From positions 3,782,001-3,846,000 of the forward strand of contig JAJQJQ010000003.1 of the NCBI GenBank assembly GCA_028622995.1: a stretch of 64,000 nt of DNA, read 5' to 3'. The position numbers were made by a program, and so were the translations under genes. Below, in pieces: positions 1 to 17,287 of the stretch. This DNA is from Panagrolaimus kolymaensis. Its lineage: Eukaryota > Nematoda > Chromadorea > Rhabditida > Panagrolaimidae. Under the pieces are notes generated by a model that worked only from the letters and a program-made list of their open reading frames with translations, searched no databases and was not told where the DNA came from. Each line of letters begins with the position of its first letter. The stretch's first letter is position 1.

Positions 1-1779
1 CATCAATTTATTTGCCGCTGATTTTTGTAAGTTTATCATTACTTTTTTTATGTGATTTTTAAACAGCGAATAAGAATCTCCAAGCAATATATTTTCTAAT
101 AAACCTTACTAATGTCTATGCTCCAAAAAATTCAAAAAAATTGGGTTGCTAACCATTTTCTTTTCTCATTATGTTTCGAAGCTTCGTTGTTATTCATTAT
201 TCTCAGGAATATTATTATTTATAAAAAAAACTCACTTTCATTTTGCCCAAAAACATTTATATTGAAAAATAATATTAGGAAGAAAATGGCAATAATAAAA
301 TTTTTCATAGCAACAACAATGTATGTTTCTGCAGTTTTCTTGGACGTTATAAAAAAATAAATAAATTTATATATCGGCAAATTTATTTCTGTCTAAGTTT
401 TTAAAAATAATATTATCTTCTAAAATATAAATTACCATAACAAAATAGTTTTCATCTTCTTGTTCAGTCACATGGGTCGTCGTTAACTAAATATCACGTT
501 CTTTAAATATCGCCGCCGTAGTTGTTCATTTTCTAACATTTATTCTTATTCCCATATGTTTTCTAAAGTTAAAGATTTTCTGCTACTGCAGCGGCTATTT
601 TTACATGAGAGAATTCCTAGTGGTGGTGGTGCCGCTACAACTCCTACTGCGCATACAAATACCTTAAGGGGGAGAGAGAAAAGCGTTGTCATGACGCCGT
701 TGTTGTTGTATGTATATATGTTAGAAGCAAGAAGCAAAGAAGCATTGCGAGTTGTCTACAGCACATAACATTCTTCCATTGAAAAAAAAAAATGAAAAAA
801 AGCTTTTCATTTATTTATTTTTTTCTTTTTCATAAGGCGGAGTAAATAATCTTATAAAAAATAAAAGAAAGAGAAAAAGATCTTTATTACCTTTTACGAA
901 TAATTTTTCTAAATGCAACTACCTATATTTAAAAAAAAATTTGTTTTTGAATCAACATTTTTTTTACAAAAAATGGGCGCTTCAAACATCGGGTGCTATT
1001 TCTTAATTTTTTTGCCCTCCTGTAACTGACTTCTGGTTTATTCTTCACTTTAAGATCACCTGGCCTAAAATTATGTTGTTTATATTTTAAAACTTATATT
1101 TAAAAATTAAAAAACATCTGTTTATTTGGAAACATTTTGTCGCACTTTTATCGCATACTTTAAACTCAAAATATAATTAATTATATGTACCTATTTTATT
1201 TTTTTGGCTTAAACTATTATTCCTTTTTTTGACATTTATAAAAAATGAATGAATGAATTTTCCTGTCTATGTATATTTTTTTGTTGCTAATACTCACAAT
1301 ATTTTTTACCTTTCTTCTTTATTTATAAAAAAATGCAATGTAATATGTCGTTTATTTCTAATACTTTTACTACTTTTTTTGCTATGACTTATTTTTTAAC
1401 TATTGGGATTTTTTATTTGCTCATATAGTTTTTTCTGGGGTTAGTTGCTAGTTACTATGGCTTCTTTATTTATATATGCTGATCTTTTTTTTTCTGCCGC
1501 ATTTTCCCATGGATCTATAATAAAATTAATACTATTAAAATAATATTAATTTAAAATGAAATTTCCAATAATTTGTGTTATTGTTTTTTAAACGCAAAAA
1601 ATTTCTGCCACTTATTTTAAGTTTTTATTTATTACTATTATCTTATTAAATGAAACATTCATTTTATTTGCGACCAAAAAAAATTATAAAGAGCTTTTTT
1701 TTCTGTCATCACTCGTCTATTTTATTTTTTGGCTTTTTTAAAAGTTTTTTTTTCTTCTTTCTTTGTCATTGCTTTACTG

Positions 1780-1887
1780 ACTGTCGCCGCCGCCGTCGGC
1801 ACTATCGTCGTCGTTGTTGTTGTCGTCGCTTAAGGCAAGCCTAGCTGGCCCCTCTTTACGCAATTGTCCTTGTCCTCCCTCCTTCAC
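1780..1887 (-). CDS. Possible isolated exon of an unidentified minus-strand gene
   Basis: On the minus strand a 14-T pyrimidine tract leads to an acceptor-like CCGAAG. A GC-richer open stretch follows, reading roughly VKEGGQGQLRKEGPAR, then an Asp/Asn run and a Gly-Asp tail. It ends at a consensus-like donor CA|GTAAAG. Composition differs clearly from the surrounding T-rich DNA. No partner exon was found and no family was recognised, so this may be a chance reading of a repetitive GC-rich island. Confidence 0.2.
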
Positions 1888-2838
1888 CCCTTCGGCAAAA
1901 AAAAAAAAAATGAAGTAAGCAAAAAAGAAAGCTGACAAAGGCTTCCGCTTGCTTCTGTTGTTGCAAAAAGAAAAAATGCATCGTAAAAGGGAAAAAAATA
2001 TTTTTTAACGGTAGCATGTACATTTTCTAAATATTATTCGCGCAAATAACAACAGTCTCTATCTGTTCTGTTCGCTCCCTTTTCACTTGATTGAATTTTA
2101 AAGTTTCGTAGTCCTTACTTTCATTTTATTAGTTGTTGCAAAGTTTATTGAAGCGCAACTTTGACGAAGTTACTTTTCTTGATGCTGAATTCCTTAAAAG
2201 GAATTAAATAAATCAAAAGCATGCTTCAAGGTTTTTATAAGAAAAAATTTTTTCTAAAATTTTTTTATTTTTTTGCTATATTTAAACATAAACACTTTTA
2301 ATAAACATTGCTTAGTCGAATGAATTTAATTCTATGATTTTTTCTTAGATGCTTGCTTTTATGGTTGATTTGACAATGTTTGTCATAGCTTAAAAGTGAA
2401 TTTTGGCTAGTCCATGAATTTCTTATAAAAATATTTATTAAAAATTTTCTCAAATCGCTTACATACATTTTTCTGTCTGTTGTACGCGGAACTATTCAGA
2501 CCCATTTTTCCTTTATCTGCTTTTCTAATAGTAGCAGTCATGAAAAAAATAAAGTTCAGCGTTGTTGATGATGGAAGAAGGTTGTACTCTCCATATTAGC
2601 ACATACATATCCAATTTCTGTGTTTCCCAAACGCCGACTCTTCTGGTAAAAAAATATAGAGAAAAGTACTGTTATTGGAAGGCAATGACGCGAAGTTGCT
2701 TACTTCGAAGTAGAGTTTGACTGACGCTCCTCGTTTTTTTCTTTTTTCTAAATTTGCGACGTGGTTATTTGAAGGTTGTTTGAGACTATTTTTCCGTCTT
2801 TTTTTTCCCGAGATGGCAACTAACTACCTACTTCTCGA

Positions 2839-2862
2839 ATATATATATATATATATATATAT
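2839..2862. repeat. (AT)12 microsatellite
   Basis: An uninterrupted AT dinucleotide tract of about 24 bases within non-coding DNA. Confidence 0.9.
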
Positions 2863-5800
2863 GTATATTTTGAGGACGAACCACTTCAGAAGCTCATTCT
2901 TCTAAAAAAAGAAAACCACGAAGAAGAAGGGACGAACCAAGCTTCTTTTTCGACTTCTTTTTTGCGTCTGCTACTTCTTTATTTTTATTATGCCATTTGC
3001 GGAAAGAAAATGAAGATGGTTTAAAAATTTACAAAGTTCAGAAAATTTTGCACAAAAAAAATTCATTGAGTAAAATTTTTTGCCTGGGAAAAAAGGAAGA
3101 AGTATTCTTTCGGGTTTTTTTCTTTTGCAACGGATTTGATTTCTCCTTTTTTTTCTTTTCGTTTTATTGTCTTGAAACACAATTGGCGTTAAATTTTCAA
3201 AAGAGATGTCTTTTCTTTTTCTTTATTGTGACAAGCAAATGCCCATTTTTTCTTTTTTTTTTGCATAATTAAAGTTCTTCCCGAGATAGCGACGGTCGGC
3301 GGCTAATGTCACCCCCACCAAACCCTTTTTTTTTAAATTGGCTAACAATTCCCATTTTTTTTACGAAACCATAAATTGTCTTATTTTTTACTTTCAATCT
3401 ATAGCTTTTTTTTAAATTTTAAATCCCTTTGATTTATCGATTAAAAAGTTTTTTTATTAACATTTTAATAACTTTTGTCTTTTCACTTAAAAATTTTAAA
3501 GTATTTTTTATTTTGAAAAAAGGAAGTAGACGACGTCAATATCTCCTGCTTTCTTGCAAAGTTAGTTAAAGGTAAAAAGGAAGGAGAACAGCATCCAACT
3601 TTTTTTATTTGTGATGTTATTGATGACCACGAGCGAGGAATGATGATGTTATCCCCAAAAAGCACAGTTGTTGTTTATTTCTTTGTTCTTTGTATATGTA
3701 TATGTTTTTATGCCAAAGAAGCAAGCAGAAGAAAAGATATCTTACATTTTTCTTTTTTTAACAAGAAAAAGCTCTGTATTATTGATGCGTTTTTTTCAAT
3801 CTTGTCATTTTTTCTCTCTTTTACTTAGATACACTTCATTATGCCGATGACCATGTTATTGCTTGCTGGGATATAATGTTGCAAAGTTTATCAACTTCTC
3901 TCATTTCTCTTTTTTTTTCTTGCCGAAAAATAACATTAGTTTAAATTGTGCTTGAATTTTTTTTATTATTTTTAAAAAATGTTTGTTGCAATAATTTTTT
4001 CCTTTCTTTTTCTTGAGTCAGTAGTCTTTTTGCAAGAGGGAAATTTTTTTAATATAAAAAAGGTGAAAACGCGCAACTGTTGGTTGCCTCCTTGCTTGTC
4101 CACAAAATGCTTCTTCGTTAAAACACACATTTCAATTTTTCGGCACACAACTGTTTTCAAAATAAGCTTTTTTTGCCTTGTGAACTTTAGAGGATATTGG
4201 AATATATGGTCAATGGTCGCCTAAAAAAATGACCTGGTGTTACCTTTTTTACTTTAGCTAACTATTTTCTGTCTTTTTTCTCCTTTTTTGGATTTGAATA
4301 ATGTCATCGGTTTTTTGTTGTGTTTTTGTCTTTCTTTTTTAATATTTTTATGAAAAATAAGTTCCTCTGTGACAAAATTTTGTACATACTTTTTTTACAT
4401 TTTGTTTTTTGCCTTTTAACATAAAGTTTTTTTGTCTGCTTCCATTCATTCATGTAATTTGAATCCCAAATTGCTTGATTTTTGGAGAGGTAGTAAAAAA
4501 AATTTTGTTTCTTGCTTTTGCTTTTTTCGTTGTTTTAACTAAATTATTCTTATAATTACATCTCAGTTTTTAAATATCTCATTCATTAATAAATCTTTTT
4601 TTGGATTTTTCCGCCTCCATTTTTTTTTTTCGTTTTCCCTCAAACTTTGAAGCTTCCTTAATATTTTAATTTTTCATTCAATCCTTCAATGGAAATGACG
4701 ACACTTGGCTGACAAATCGTTTATTAAAGTATTTTTGCCCAAACTTTTTCAAAATTTTAGTTCACTTTTATAGTTTATTTCACACGCAACTTTTTAAGCT
4801 TTTAAATTTTATATATAAAAAGTATCATTATTTTGGAATTATTAAAAATTTATGAGCTTTCTCTTCATCTTCTTAAATCTTGAAAATGACTTTTGGCGGC
4901 ATTTATCTTTATAAATTCATCGAGAATTCTACTTTTTACACCAAAGGGTTCTTAAATTTGTCTCAAAAGCAAAAAAGGATGAAAGTGTCAACAATTTTAA
5001 ATTAATTCTTCTCTACCAACTTGATCGTCATAAATTATTTTTAACATGAAATACTGTTATTGCTCGATCATGTCGTCTTCAAGAAATGATAATTTTTAAC
5101 TGTTACTTCCATCGAAAAAATATCCCTGATACGTAATTAAAATTGATACTCCTCGTCATCGCTGTACTATCACTTAATGACTCCAATTAGAATTAAATGA
5201 ATAAAAACAATGCTTCTAAAAGTGATGCAAATAATGTGTTTTTCTTCCGTATTATTTTTATTGGTGATACTACGACCACTAACTGCAACAACTAATAAAT
5301 TTATTTACAGTATTTACAAAATTAAACCAATGGCTTCTTTTTACTTTTGCTTTTAGGCAAATAAGTTATGAAAAATAAAGTTCTTGGACGACTACAAAGA
5401 TTGGTAGGATTCACTTTTTTTTAAATTTCCATCTTCTAAAAACTTTAATTTAAAATAAAAACACTTAAAAAGCTTGATTCATCTTTTATTCGTATTCTCC
5501 TCCGTGTCTACTATTTAATGCAAATTGAGTTAATTTTATTTCTCTGTTTTTTTTTGAAAAAAACTTTGGGATTTGTTTTTATTCCAATGAAGGTAATTTT
5601 CTTGTTGAATATTAGAGATGCATCATTTATTTTAATGGATTCTCAGTACTGTACGAAGCTTCTTTACATTTTTCTTTACTTATTTTTTTCTCCTCGTCAT
5701 TCTATTGCAAAGTTTTGTTGTTATCTATCAGAAAAAAACTTTTTAGCTTCATCCTTATTTTTGAAAATATGTATTATTGCCACTTTTATCTACATATCTA

Positions 5801-6575
5801 AGCAAAAAAAGATGACAATAATCTAATTCTGCCAATGTTTTCTTTTCCTTTTTCTCTTCAAACTTGGTTTGCGTTATCGCAACAAGAAAAAAAACCGAAT
5901 CGAAGCTCTTTTTTTTAAAAAGTAAATGAAAAAAGCTATTTTCCTCAAGAAAAAAAATAATGCTTTTAACCCAATATTTTTTTTACTTTCAAGTTTGGAA
6001 CTTATTTCTCTCCGATAATGACTCAATTTCTTTTTTTATTTGTATGTATTTGAAATTGTAACAAAAAAAAGAAAAATAGATGACTTTATTGTTGCAACAA
6101 CACGCATTTTAGCGTGCAAAGAAGTCGTTTGTGGATTTTCTTCTTTTCCGGCAAAAAAAAAGAACCCACATCAGTGAAAGAGAAGTCATTTCATTGTTCT
6201 TGATCCAAACAAGCTATGTATGCATATATTTGGGAATTACTATTTATTCTCTATAAAAATTTTTAGTTTACTACTTGCATATTTTAATAGTGGCCTTTGC
6301 TCTTTCTCCTTAAATATTATGCTTTTTACCTACATATCTCTCAATGTAAAAAAAAATGCCTTTCTTTGTATGTAGCAAATATATCTGCCGAAGTAACTTC
6401 AATTTTTTTTTAAACACGATCCTAGCGGCACAAATTTAATAATAAGAAAAAGCTTGATGAGTTTTGCCTCAACTATGTGCCAGTCCAGTGAGGCAGGCAT
6501 TTTCTCCCCATTTTTTTCCCGCTTCTTCTCTAAGTATATACACGAAGAAAAAGAAGAAGAAGGAGAGCCGCTTCG

Positions 6576-9500
6576 ATGACAATGGACCATCCGGCGACTG
6601 ACTATTACTTTGAGAGTCCAAAAAGACTTCCCCTTTTAAAGGCATCTTCTCTCCTCAATTCTAACGACAAGCAAAAACGAGCGGGTGCGTTAACTGTGTT
6701 CATCGTTTTTAAAAAATAAAAAAGGAGACTGACTCCCGGAGAAGACGAATGTTCTTGTTGTTCTTCTTCACCCTCTTATTTTTTAGAAAGAAGTAAAAAA
6801 AAATATGAGATGATGAAAAGTTAGCTTTATTCTTCTTTCTTTTTTTTTTCTTGCGCGCTTTTGCCTTTAAAAAGAAAATGACAGCAACAACAACGGCGAG
6901 GGCATTAGCGCGCCAATGGACTCCTTGATTGGCTTTTGGCGCCTCGGGGTCTTTCATGTTGTTAACATTTTTTAACTTTGTCCTATTTTCTTCATCTCTT
7001 CTTATTCGCATCTTCTTCACATTTCACATTTCAAAAAGTTACATACTCACATTTTGTGAAAGAATGTGTCGTCTCTAAACACATTCCAAAAGGATATACA
7101 TATTTTTTTTGTCAGACATTTATATTTTTAGAAAATTTTTATATAAAAAATACTTTTAAAGTGATATGATTCACATCCTTCGATGGAACTTCCTCGATTA
7201 AGTTGATGTGACTTCTTAATGTTACAGTAATCAATCACAGCGTGTGTGATTTTTTCTTTATAACGTTTTTTTCAGTATCCATCGTGCTTTTTTTAATTTG
7301 TATATTTTTATATTAAAATTAATTTTACATGAACTTTATAAATTTTAGCACACTAATTTTAAAAAATGCGAAAGACTCAACCACGTTTCTCGATTTTCCG
7401 TACATCCGTCAAGCGCCGCTCAGCACGATACTAAGTTTTCAAAGACATACCTCAACAAAGACAAAAAGGTTAGTTTTTATTTATTAGGCATAAATTATTA
7501 TTGTTTAAAAAAGTTCAAAAAAACCAAAGTTAGAATTCTTTGTGTTATCGAAGCTGCTGGCTGCTACATACATTCAATACAAATAATTTTCCAAACGGTT
7601 GAATGCATCAAGTTTGGTTCGAGAAAACCCAAGGATTTTTTTGGTTGCTCTCTTACTTTTTCATTAGATTTTTGACAATATTTTTTTTCTCTGAGAAAAT
7701 ACAAATGTTTGGCAATTATTTTGACGTACATGCATACTTTTTAAAAAAACTTAAATTAAAACTGACTAGAAGAGAAATTTTCGACGGTTTCCAAATTCAA
7801 TTACTTATTTCTTAGAGTGCGCAATGGAGACTACTTTTTTTCGGTAAAAAAAAGAAAGATGACAGCCGTTAAAAAAAGACAACAGCGACGGCATTGCCTT
7901 CATTCAGAAAAGGTTTTTTTTTTGAAGAAGTAGCTTTTTAGCAAAAAAAAAGTTTTTTTCTCAAAAACTAAAGTTTTTCTTATTTTTTTATTTTGCCGTG
8001 TCAATGACGCCAAGTTAAAATAGCCCAATTGCGTGTCACACAAAAAAGTGGAAGATTCCAGGGGTGGTAGTTGTGGTGGTGGCAATAATCATCATGACAT
8101 AATGCAAGGAGGACTACTGTTTTAAGGGTGTAAAACAACTACCAACATCTTCTTCATTTTTTATAAATTACATTTTTTTTAACGAGGATCATTTTTCAAC
8201 TTATTTTTTACTTTAATTTATTACTGATCTTGCAAAAAAATAGGAGCGCAAAAATTTTTATTTTCCATCAGCTTAAAATAAAAGGGTGTGTGTTAATTAT
8301 CATCACTTCTTTTCTTTTTTTCTAAAAACAACTTTGCATTAATTTATGGAAGTTGTTAGCTATTTTTCTAAAAAAGAAATTTGCTACTGTCAATGTTGTG
8401 TAGGAAAACGCATGGAATAAAGCTAAGTTGTTTCTAATTTGTTTGATAGCTACCACCCAAACTTCCGTTATATTTCGTAATTTCAAAATATTGCATAGAC
8501 AGTTTTTTTCAAAAAGCGATGTTGCATTATCGTCGATGAAATTTTTTTGCTAAAAAAACTTTGAGGGAGAAAAATAAAATAATTTATGAGATAACGCGAT
8601 CAAGCTTTAAAATTTAAAAGCCTTATAAAATTTTGATTTTGAAACATTAAAAATAGTGTAAATTACGCAGCATTCTTTTTTTTGACTCTATTCCTAAATC
8701 AGCTCTTGCTTCAAAAAATTTAATAAGAGTACTATTTTTTATGTTCTAAACCTTTGCGGCTTTTTTTTATGCTAGCAAATCCAAACAGATGTCGAAAAAG
8801 TATATGTCGCAGATTTTTTTTAAATATAATAATTCACCACATATTGAGGTCAAAATAATGTGACAGCCGGTAGTCTCTTTTATTCAACTTGCCAGATCCA
8901 GCCTTTCTCGTAAAAAAGAAAAATAGTGCTTTTTAGTTTTTTTCTTATGAGCCATTAAAAAAATAATATTCTTTTTTTTGTTGAAGGAAAGCTTAATTTA
9001 TTCTTCTTTTTTTTACAGGTTCTTTCAGCTGGTATGCTACTTTATTATTTAGCGGCCATCTTTAAAGGGCTGCATTCGCGTGTTGATGATGATTTTGTTG
9101 ATAAGCTCAATTACCATTATACATCAGCAATAATATTTGCATTTGCTATTATTGTATCAGCTAAACAATATGTAGGGTATCCAATACAATGTTGGGTTCC
9201 AGCTCAAGTATGTTTTCTCACTTTTTTTATAGTTTTTATTTGGTTTAAATTTAATTTGCTTTTTTTAAGTTCACTGATGCCTGGGAACAATATACAGAAA
9301 ATTATTGTTGGGTTGAAAATACATACTATCTGCCTTTAACTAGTGCATTCCCTTTAGAATATGGCGATAGACGGTAAATTTGCTTTTAACGAAAAATTTG
9401 ATTAAGGTTTTTGTTATTTTTTTAGGGCAAGGCAAATAAGTTACTATCAATGGGTTCCATTTGTGCTTGCATTAGAAGCTTTAATGTTTTATGTTCCATG

Positions 9501-11492
9501 TATAATGTGGAGAGGGTTATTACATTGGCATTCAGGTTTGCAAACTTTACTTTTTTTTTTAAATAGTTAAAGATGAGTGTGTATTTTTTTATAGGGATAA
9601 ATGTACAAAGTTTAACTCAAATGGCATGTGATGCCAGAATGATGGATACTGATGCCAGGACGGCTACAGTTCAAACCATAGCGGGACATATGGAAGATGC
9701 ATTAGAAATTCAACGAGAAGTCACAGATGTTTCAGGCTTTTGTGTTGGAAAGCGTTGGAGTTCATACGTGACTTGTTTATATGTATTTATAAAATTATTA
9801 TACATGTTAAATGTAGTAGCACAAATATTTTTGCTCAATTTATTCCTTGGTACTGATAACCTCTTTTATGGCTTTCATATTTTAAAAGATTTACTGAATG
9901 GTCGAGAATGGGAAGTTAGTGGAAATTTTCCAAGGGTAACCATGTGTGATTTTGAAGTGAGTTTAGCAAACTTAAAGAGACTCTTTTAAGCTATTTTATT
10001 TTTTTAGGTACGTGTATTAGGAAATGTTCATCATCATACTGTGCAATGCGTATTGATGATAAATATGTTCAACGAAAAGATATTCCTCTTTTTATGGTTT
10101 TGGTTTTTTATAGTGTCTGTTGTTTCATTATTTTCTATGGGTCATTGGATGCTCATTTCATTTCTACCTGGACAGGTATATTTTATTTTTACATTTTTTT
10201 ACTTTCTTTGACACCATCCCATCCATCAACTTTTTTTCGTTTAAACACACTTCTAATCTTGAATGTTTATCTTTTTTTAAAGACAAAAGTTGATTTAAGT
10301 TTGGCATTTAAACATAAAATTTCCCTTGAGGCTGCTGCTATTCTTGTTTTATAGCAAGCCCTAGAAAAAGTGTTCTTGATATAGTAAAATCATGGAATTT
10401 CAACAAACAAAAAAACGTTTTTAAAATCTTGAAAAGTTTTTTGACAGTTTTTTTAATTCATTTTTAGCATATGAAATTCGTCAAAAGATATTTACGTGCA
10501 ACCGATCTTGCAACGGATCGACAATCAGTAAAAAAATTTGTTCATAAATTTCTTGGTTTTGATGGTGTATTTTGTATGCGAATGATCAGTGCACATGCAG
10601 GTGATATAATGGCTACAGAATTAATTGTTGCATTATGGCATAATTTTAATGATCGTGTGAGAAAATCTCCAATTGAAATGTTTGAAGGTGGTGTAAGCCA
10701 ATCTCCCTCTAAATTAGATGCAAATTTTAAAACATGGCTATTAGGTCAAGCAAGGTATAGCAATTCAACATCATATCCACAACCGCGATAAAAAAATATA
10801 CAGCGGCTGTTTTTAAAAAATTAAATGTGTTTTTTCTATTTTTTAAGAAAATATGAATTTGTTAATTCATCTTCATTTTTTTGTCATGGTGGAGGCATTA
10901 ATAGCCCCGGGATTTGGGTTGTTACTTTGTTTTATTTTTTTATATCATCAAATAACTTCTAACATCAAAATCCGAGAAGTCCTTCGTCGTCAATCCACAT
11001 TCACGCAAACACACACGCATTCATTCTTTGGCAGATGATAAAGTTATTAAACGTTAAGAGAGAGGCAACAAAAAAAGATAAAAACTATTTAAAAAAATGT
11101 GAAAAAAGCATATATTTTTTGTAAGGTTGTTAAATTTCTTCTTTTTTTAATAGCTTTTCGTTTCATGTAATTTTAGTGTTTTATTAATTTTTTAATTTTT
11201 TTACACCTTATTCCCGGAGGCTGTCTTTCCACACTAAAAAAACTTTTTTTCCAAACAACAAAAAATTCATTAAAATTACTGCAACAATACAGCCGCTGTG
11301 TTTTGATGTTATTTTGTTGTGCTAACTTATATTGTAATAATAATTGTTTTAAATAGCTTTCAAAACAAAAAAGATCAAACTTTTCTTAGTTGCTTCTAAA
11401 ATTTCAGGGCTAAACCTCAGTATGATGGCTCAAATCCAACAAGAGGTGGAAAAAAACGTCGTAAATCCGATGGCTACTTTACATTTGTGTGA
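6576..11492 (+). CDS. unc-7: Innexin, UNC-7-like gap-junction subunit
   Basis: Four-pass gap-junction protein expected in the plasma membrane of neurons and muscle. My model has ten exons: 6576-6684, 6875-6957, 7349-7468, 9019-9207, 9270-9373, 9426-9535, 9595-9956, 10008-10175, 10468-10754 and 11408-11492. The total is 1617 nt (538 aa) with all phases consistent. The innexin core starts at residue 105 ([12 protein letters not shown]) and has YYQW at 208-211, the family signature. The block [20 protein letters not shown] also fits UNC-7/UNC-9. Residues 1-104 come from three small exons that fit the extended N-terminus of UNC-7; the third contains [18 protein letters not shown]. The first two are inferred from open frame, matching phase and splice sites. 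Exon 2 could instead end at 6948, also in phase. A shorter isoform could begin at the ATG at 9034. Reading through the last donor gives a different C-terminus ending at 10791. UNC-7 is preferred over UNC-9 because of WRGLL.WHSGIN and the HAGD..A.ELI..LW tail. Confidence 0.88.
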
Positions 11493-13978
11493 ATCAAAAA
11501 ATAATAATTTCTTTTTTTTACAAATTTTTTTTTCTTGCCAAGTTATTGTTTACTTTTAATTTAGTAGACGACTGACTAACAAACAACTAATTGTTTTATT
11601 TTTATATTTCTCTCTCTGTCTCTCTCTCATAAATATCCACTCACTGCCTTCTTTATCTATTCTATATTCAAGCAGCACACAAAAAATAAGGAAATAAATA
11701 TTAATAAAAATAAAAATTAACTTTAAGCTTTTTCCCATTTTTTTTTTTTAAATATTTGTCTTAAATCATGTTTTTAGCATTATTTTTTTTACTTTGTTAG
11801 ATTTAAAAGTTTATTAAATATTTAGGAGCGGTGCTCTGTTTTTTTACAAAGCTAGTAGCAGCAAAAAAAAAAAAATACTTTTGATAGTAATAAAATTTTC
11901 AAACGGGTAAAATAAACCTTTTTTCTTTTTATTATTTTTTTGTTTACAGAAGAAAAATAAAAAATACCTTGCCAAAAAGCAATACACAGAAATTTTTTTC
12001 CATTTTATTTTTTTATCATGCCGCACCACCAAAACACTGCACACACCATTTTTATTTCATAAATTTAAAAAAATTGCTTAATTGTGTTTTTATTTTTAGT
12101 TTTATTTTATTTTTCCACCATCACTCACAAACACCTCCGCCTTTTTTCCTTTTGTTGTTACCTTTGATAGAAAAATAGATACAAAAAAAAAGAAGTGCAC
12201 CAATCTTGGATACCAAAAATAAAAAATTAAACTTTACAAGCCAAATAAATTTATCTTTATTTTTTACTGCCTGCCTCTTATTCACGTTTTTCACCTTTTT
12301 TTGTCGCCTTAAAAAAAGAAGAGTGAGTGAGTGTGAGCGTGAAATATGACACATAAGCAAAATCAAAAAAAAGAAGAAATAATAATAATAATTTGTTGAC
12401 CAAAGCTATTATCAGGAATTTAGTTGTGTCATAAAATTGTATTTTTTTTCTCATTATTATTATTATTTAGTCATATCCTGCAAAATATTTTGAGATAAAA
12501 AAATGAATCATACAACTCTGAAAAAAAAACAAGTGTTGGCCGTATTTTTTTTCGTTTCAAAATAAAAAAATAAGCTTAATGGTTTAACAGTTTTTTAACC
12601 CATAAATAAAAAATCTCGACCATTTCTTTAATTTTACGGGTGTGTATCAAAAAAGTCTTTTTTTAATTTAGTCTTCTTAAAACTCATCTCTTTTTATTGT
12701 ATCGTCGTTAACTTTCAATCTTTCTTCTTTTTTTTTATGATTTAAATTTATTCTACTAAAAAATGCTCTAAATGCTGCTTTTTTGAATTTCAATACTATT
12801 ACTGCCAAGTGCAATCACTGATGATAATTATTGTTGTTGTCTCATATAAAAAATGTGCAAAATAATAAAAAAAACATCTATGTTATTAATAATTTCTTGC
12901 AAGATTTTCTACTTCTGTTGATTCGCAAAAAAATAATGTTTGTTTTAAAAATAATTTACATAAAGTTTTAAAAAAACCTTAATATTATTCATTTGATGCC
13001 TGTTTACCAAAATACAAAAAAAAAGAAATTTTTATGATTGAAAAAACACAATAATCGAAAAAATTAACAGAAAGAATAAAACAAAAAATTAAATATTATT
13101 CTTTTTTTTCCAAATTGGATGATAGCAATATTAAAAGAGAAAAGGGTAAAAACACAGCAAAAAAATAAAATAAAACAAAACAGCCGAAAAAATATTTTGT
13201 GAAAACTAAAATAATTGACTAATTTAATAAAAGGAGACGACGTTACAATAAAAGATGTTGGTGATGTTGTCAGAGCGTACCCTTGCCGCTAGATATTAAG
13301 ATATTATTATTAATTAAGAAAATTATTATACAAAAAAAATAATGATTTTGAGAGAAACAATCAAGCGGCAGTCAAAACTAAAAAAGTAATAATAACCCGA
13401 AAGTGAATCACGCCAAAAACGGAAGAATCTTAGTAGTTTAATAAACGACAGCCAAGGATTATTTAATTTGCCCCGTTTATTAAAAAAAATGTGCCATTAA
13501 GGTATAAGTAGATAGACAGATGACTTCAACAAAACCTCAAAAAAATCGATGTATTATTATTTATCTTTGATGCTAATGATTGTATTTTGTAATTTTTGTC
13601 AACAAAGGTTTGACATCAAACAAAAATACTATAATAGCAGCCAAAGTAAATATAAGGACAGACAAAAGTCTAAGACCAAAGAATATAGGCACAACAAAGT
13701 TATTTTTGCTTGTCAAAAAGTGCTTTCTTTGTAAGCAATTTCAATAAAAAAAAATTACATAGATTCAAGCAGATTTGTTTCGATATGAATTTAGCCGAGA
13801 AAAAAAAAGAGAGATAGAGAAAAAGAGAATGCAATAAAAGTGCGTATTTTTTTGCTAATATAAAAATAATTTTTAAAAAAAGATAATGGACGGAGGATTA
13901 CAAGAAAAAAAGAGCAAAAATGGTATATATATAAAAAATATATAATAAAAAAATGCAACAACAAAGTTCTAATTCTTT
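11493..13978. other. Convergent 3' region between innexin and ras genes
   Basis: AT-rich DNA holding the 3' UTRs of the flanking convergent genes. Only short low-complexity frames are present and I see no further gene. Confidence 0.6.

Positions 13979-17287
<3,309 letters not shown>

Larger units (their letters stand above)
1..6575. other. Long T-rich region upstream of the innexin gene, no convincing gene
   Basis: The plus strand is full of T runs, and open frames here are short and of low complexity. Two relatively GC-rich islands stand out (about 560-750 and 1770-1890). The second contains a possible minus-strand exon, listed separately. An (AT)12 tract lies at 2839-2862. By position this is probably 5' regulatory DNA of the innexin gene, plus perhaps part of a gene off the left edge. 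Confidence 0.5.

Noticed and set aside
556..768. Overlapping open frames on both strands in a GC-richer island
   Set aside because: Neither strand gives recognisable domains, a matching intron pattern or a partner exon; more likely regulatory DNA.
2971..3272. Lys/Phe-rich frames on both strands
   Set aside because: They are direct products of T-rich and A-rich runs, mirror images of each other, with no protein-like composition.
6709..7020. Minus-strand frame of 103 codons
   Set aside because: It is the shadow of the innexin exon 2 region and of a poly-pyrimidine tract; the plus-strand exon is in phase with the gene.
7900..8085. Minus-strand frame inside the large innexin intron
   Set aside because: Lys/Phe-rich product of homopolymer runs with no splice context or family match.
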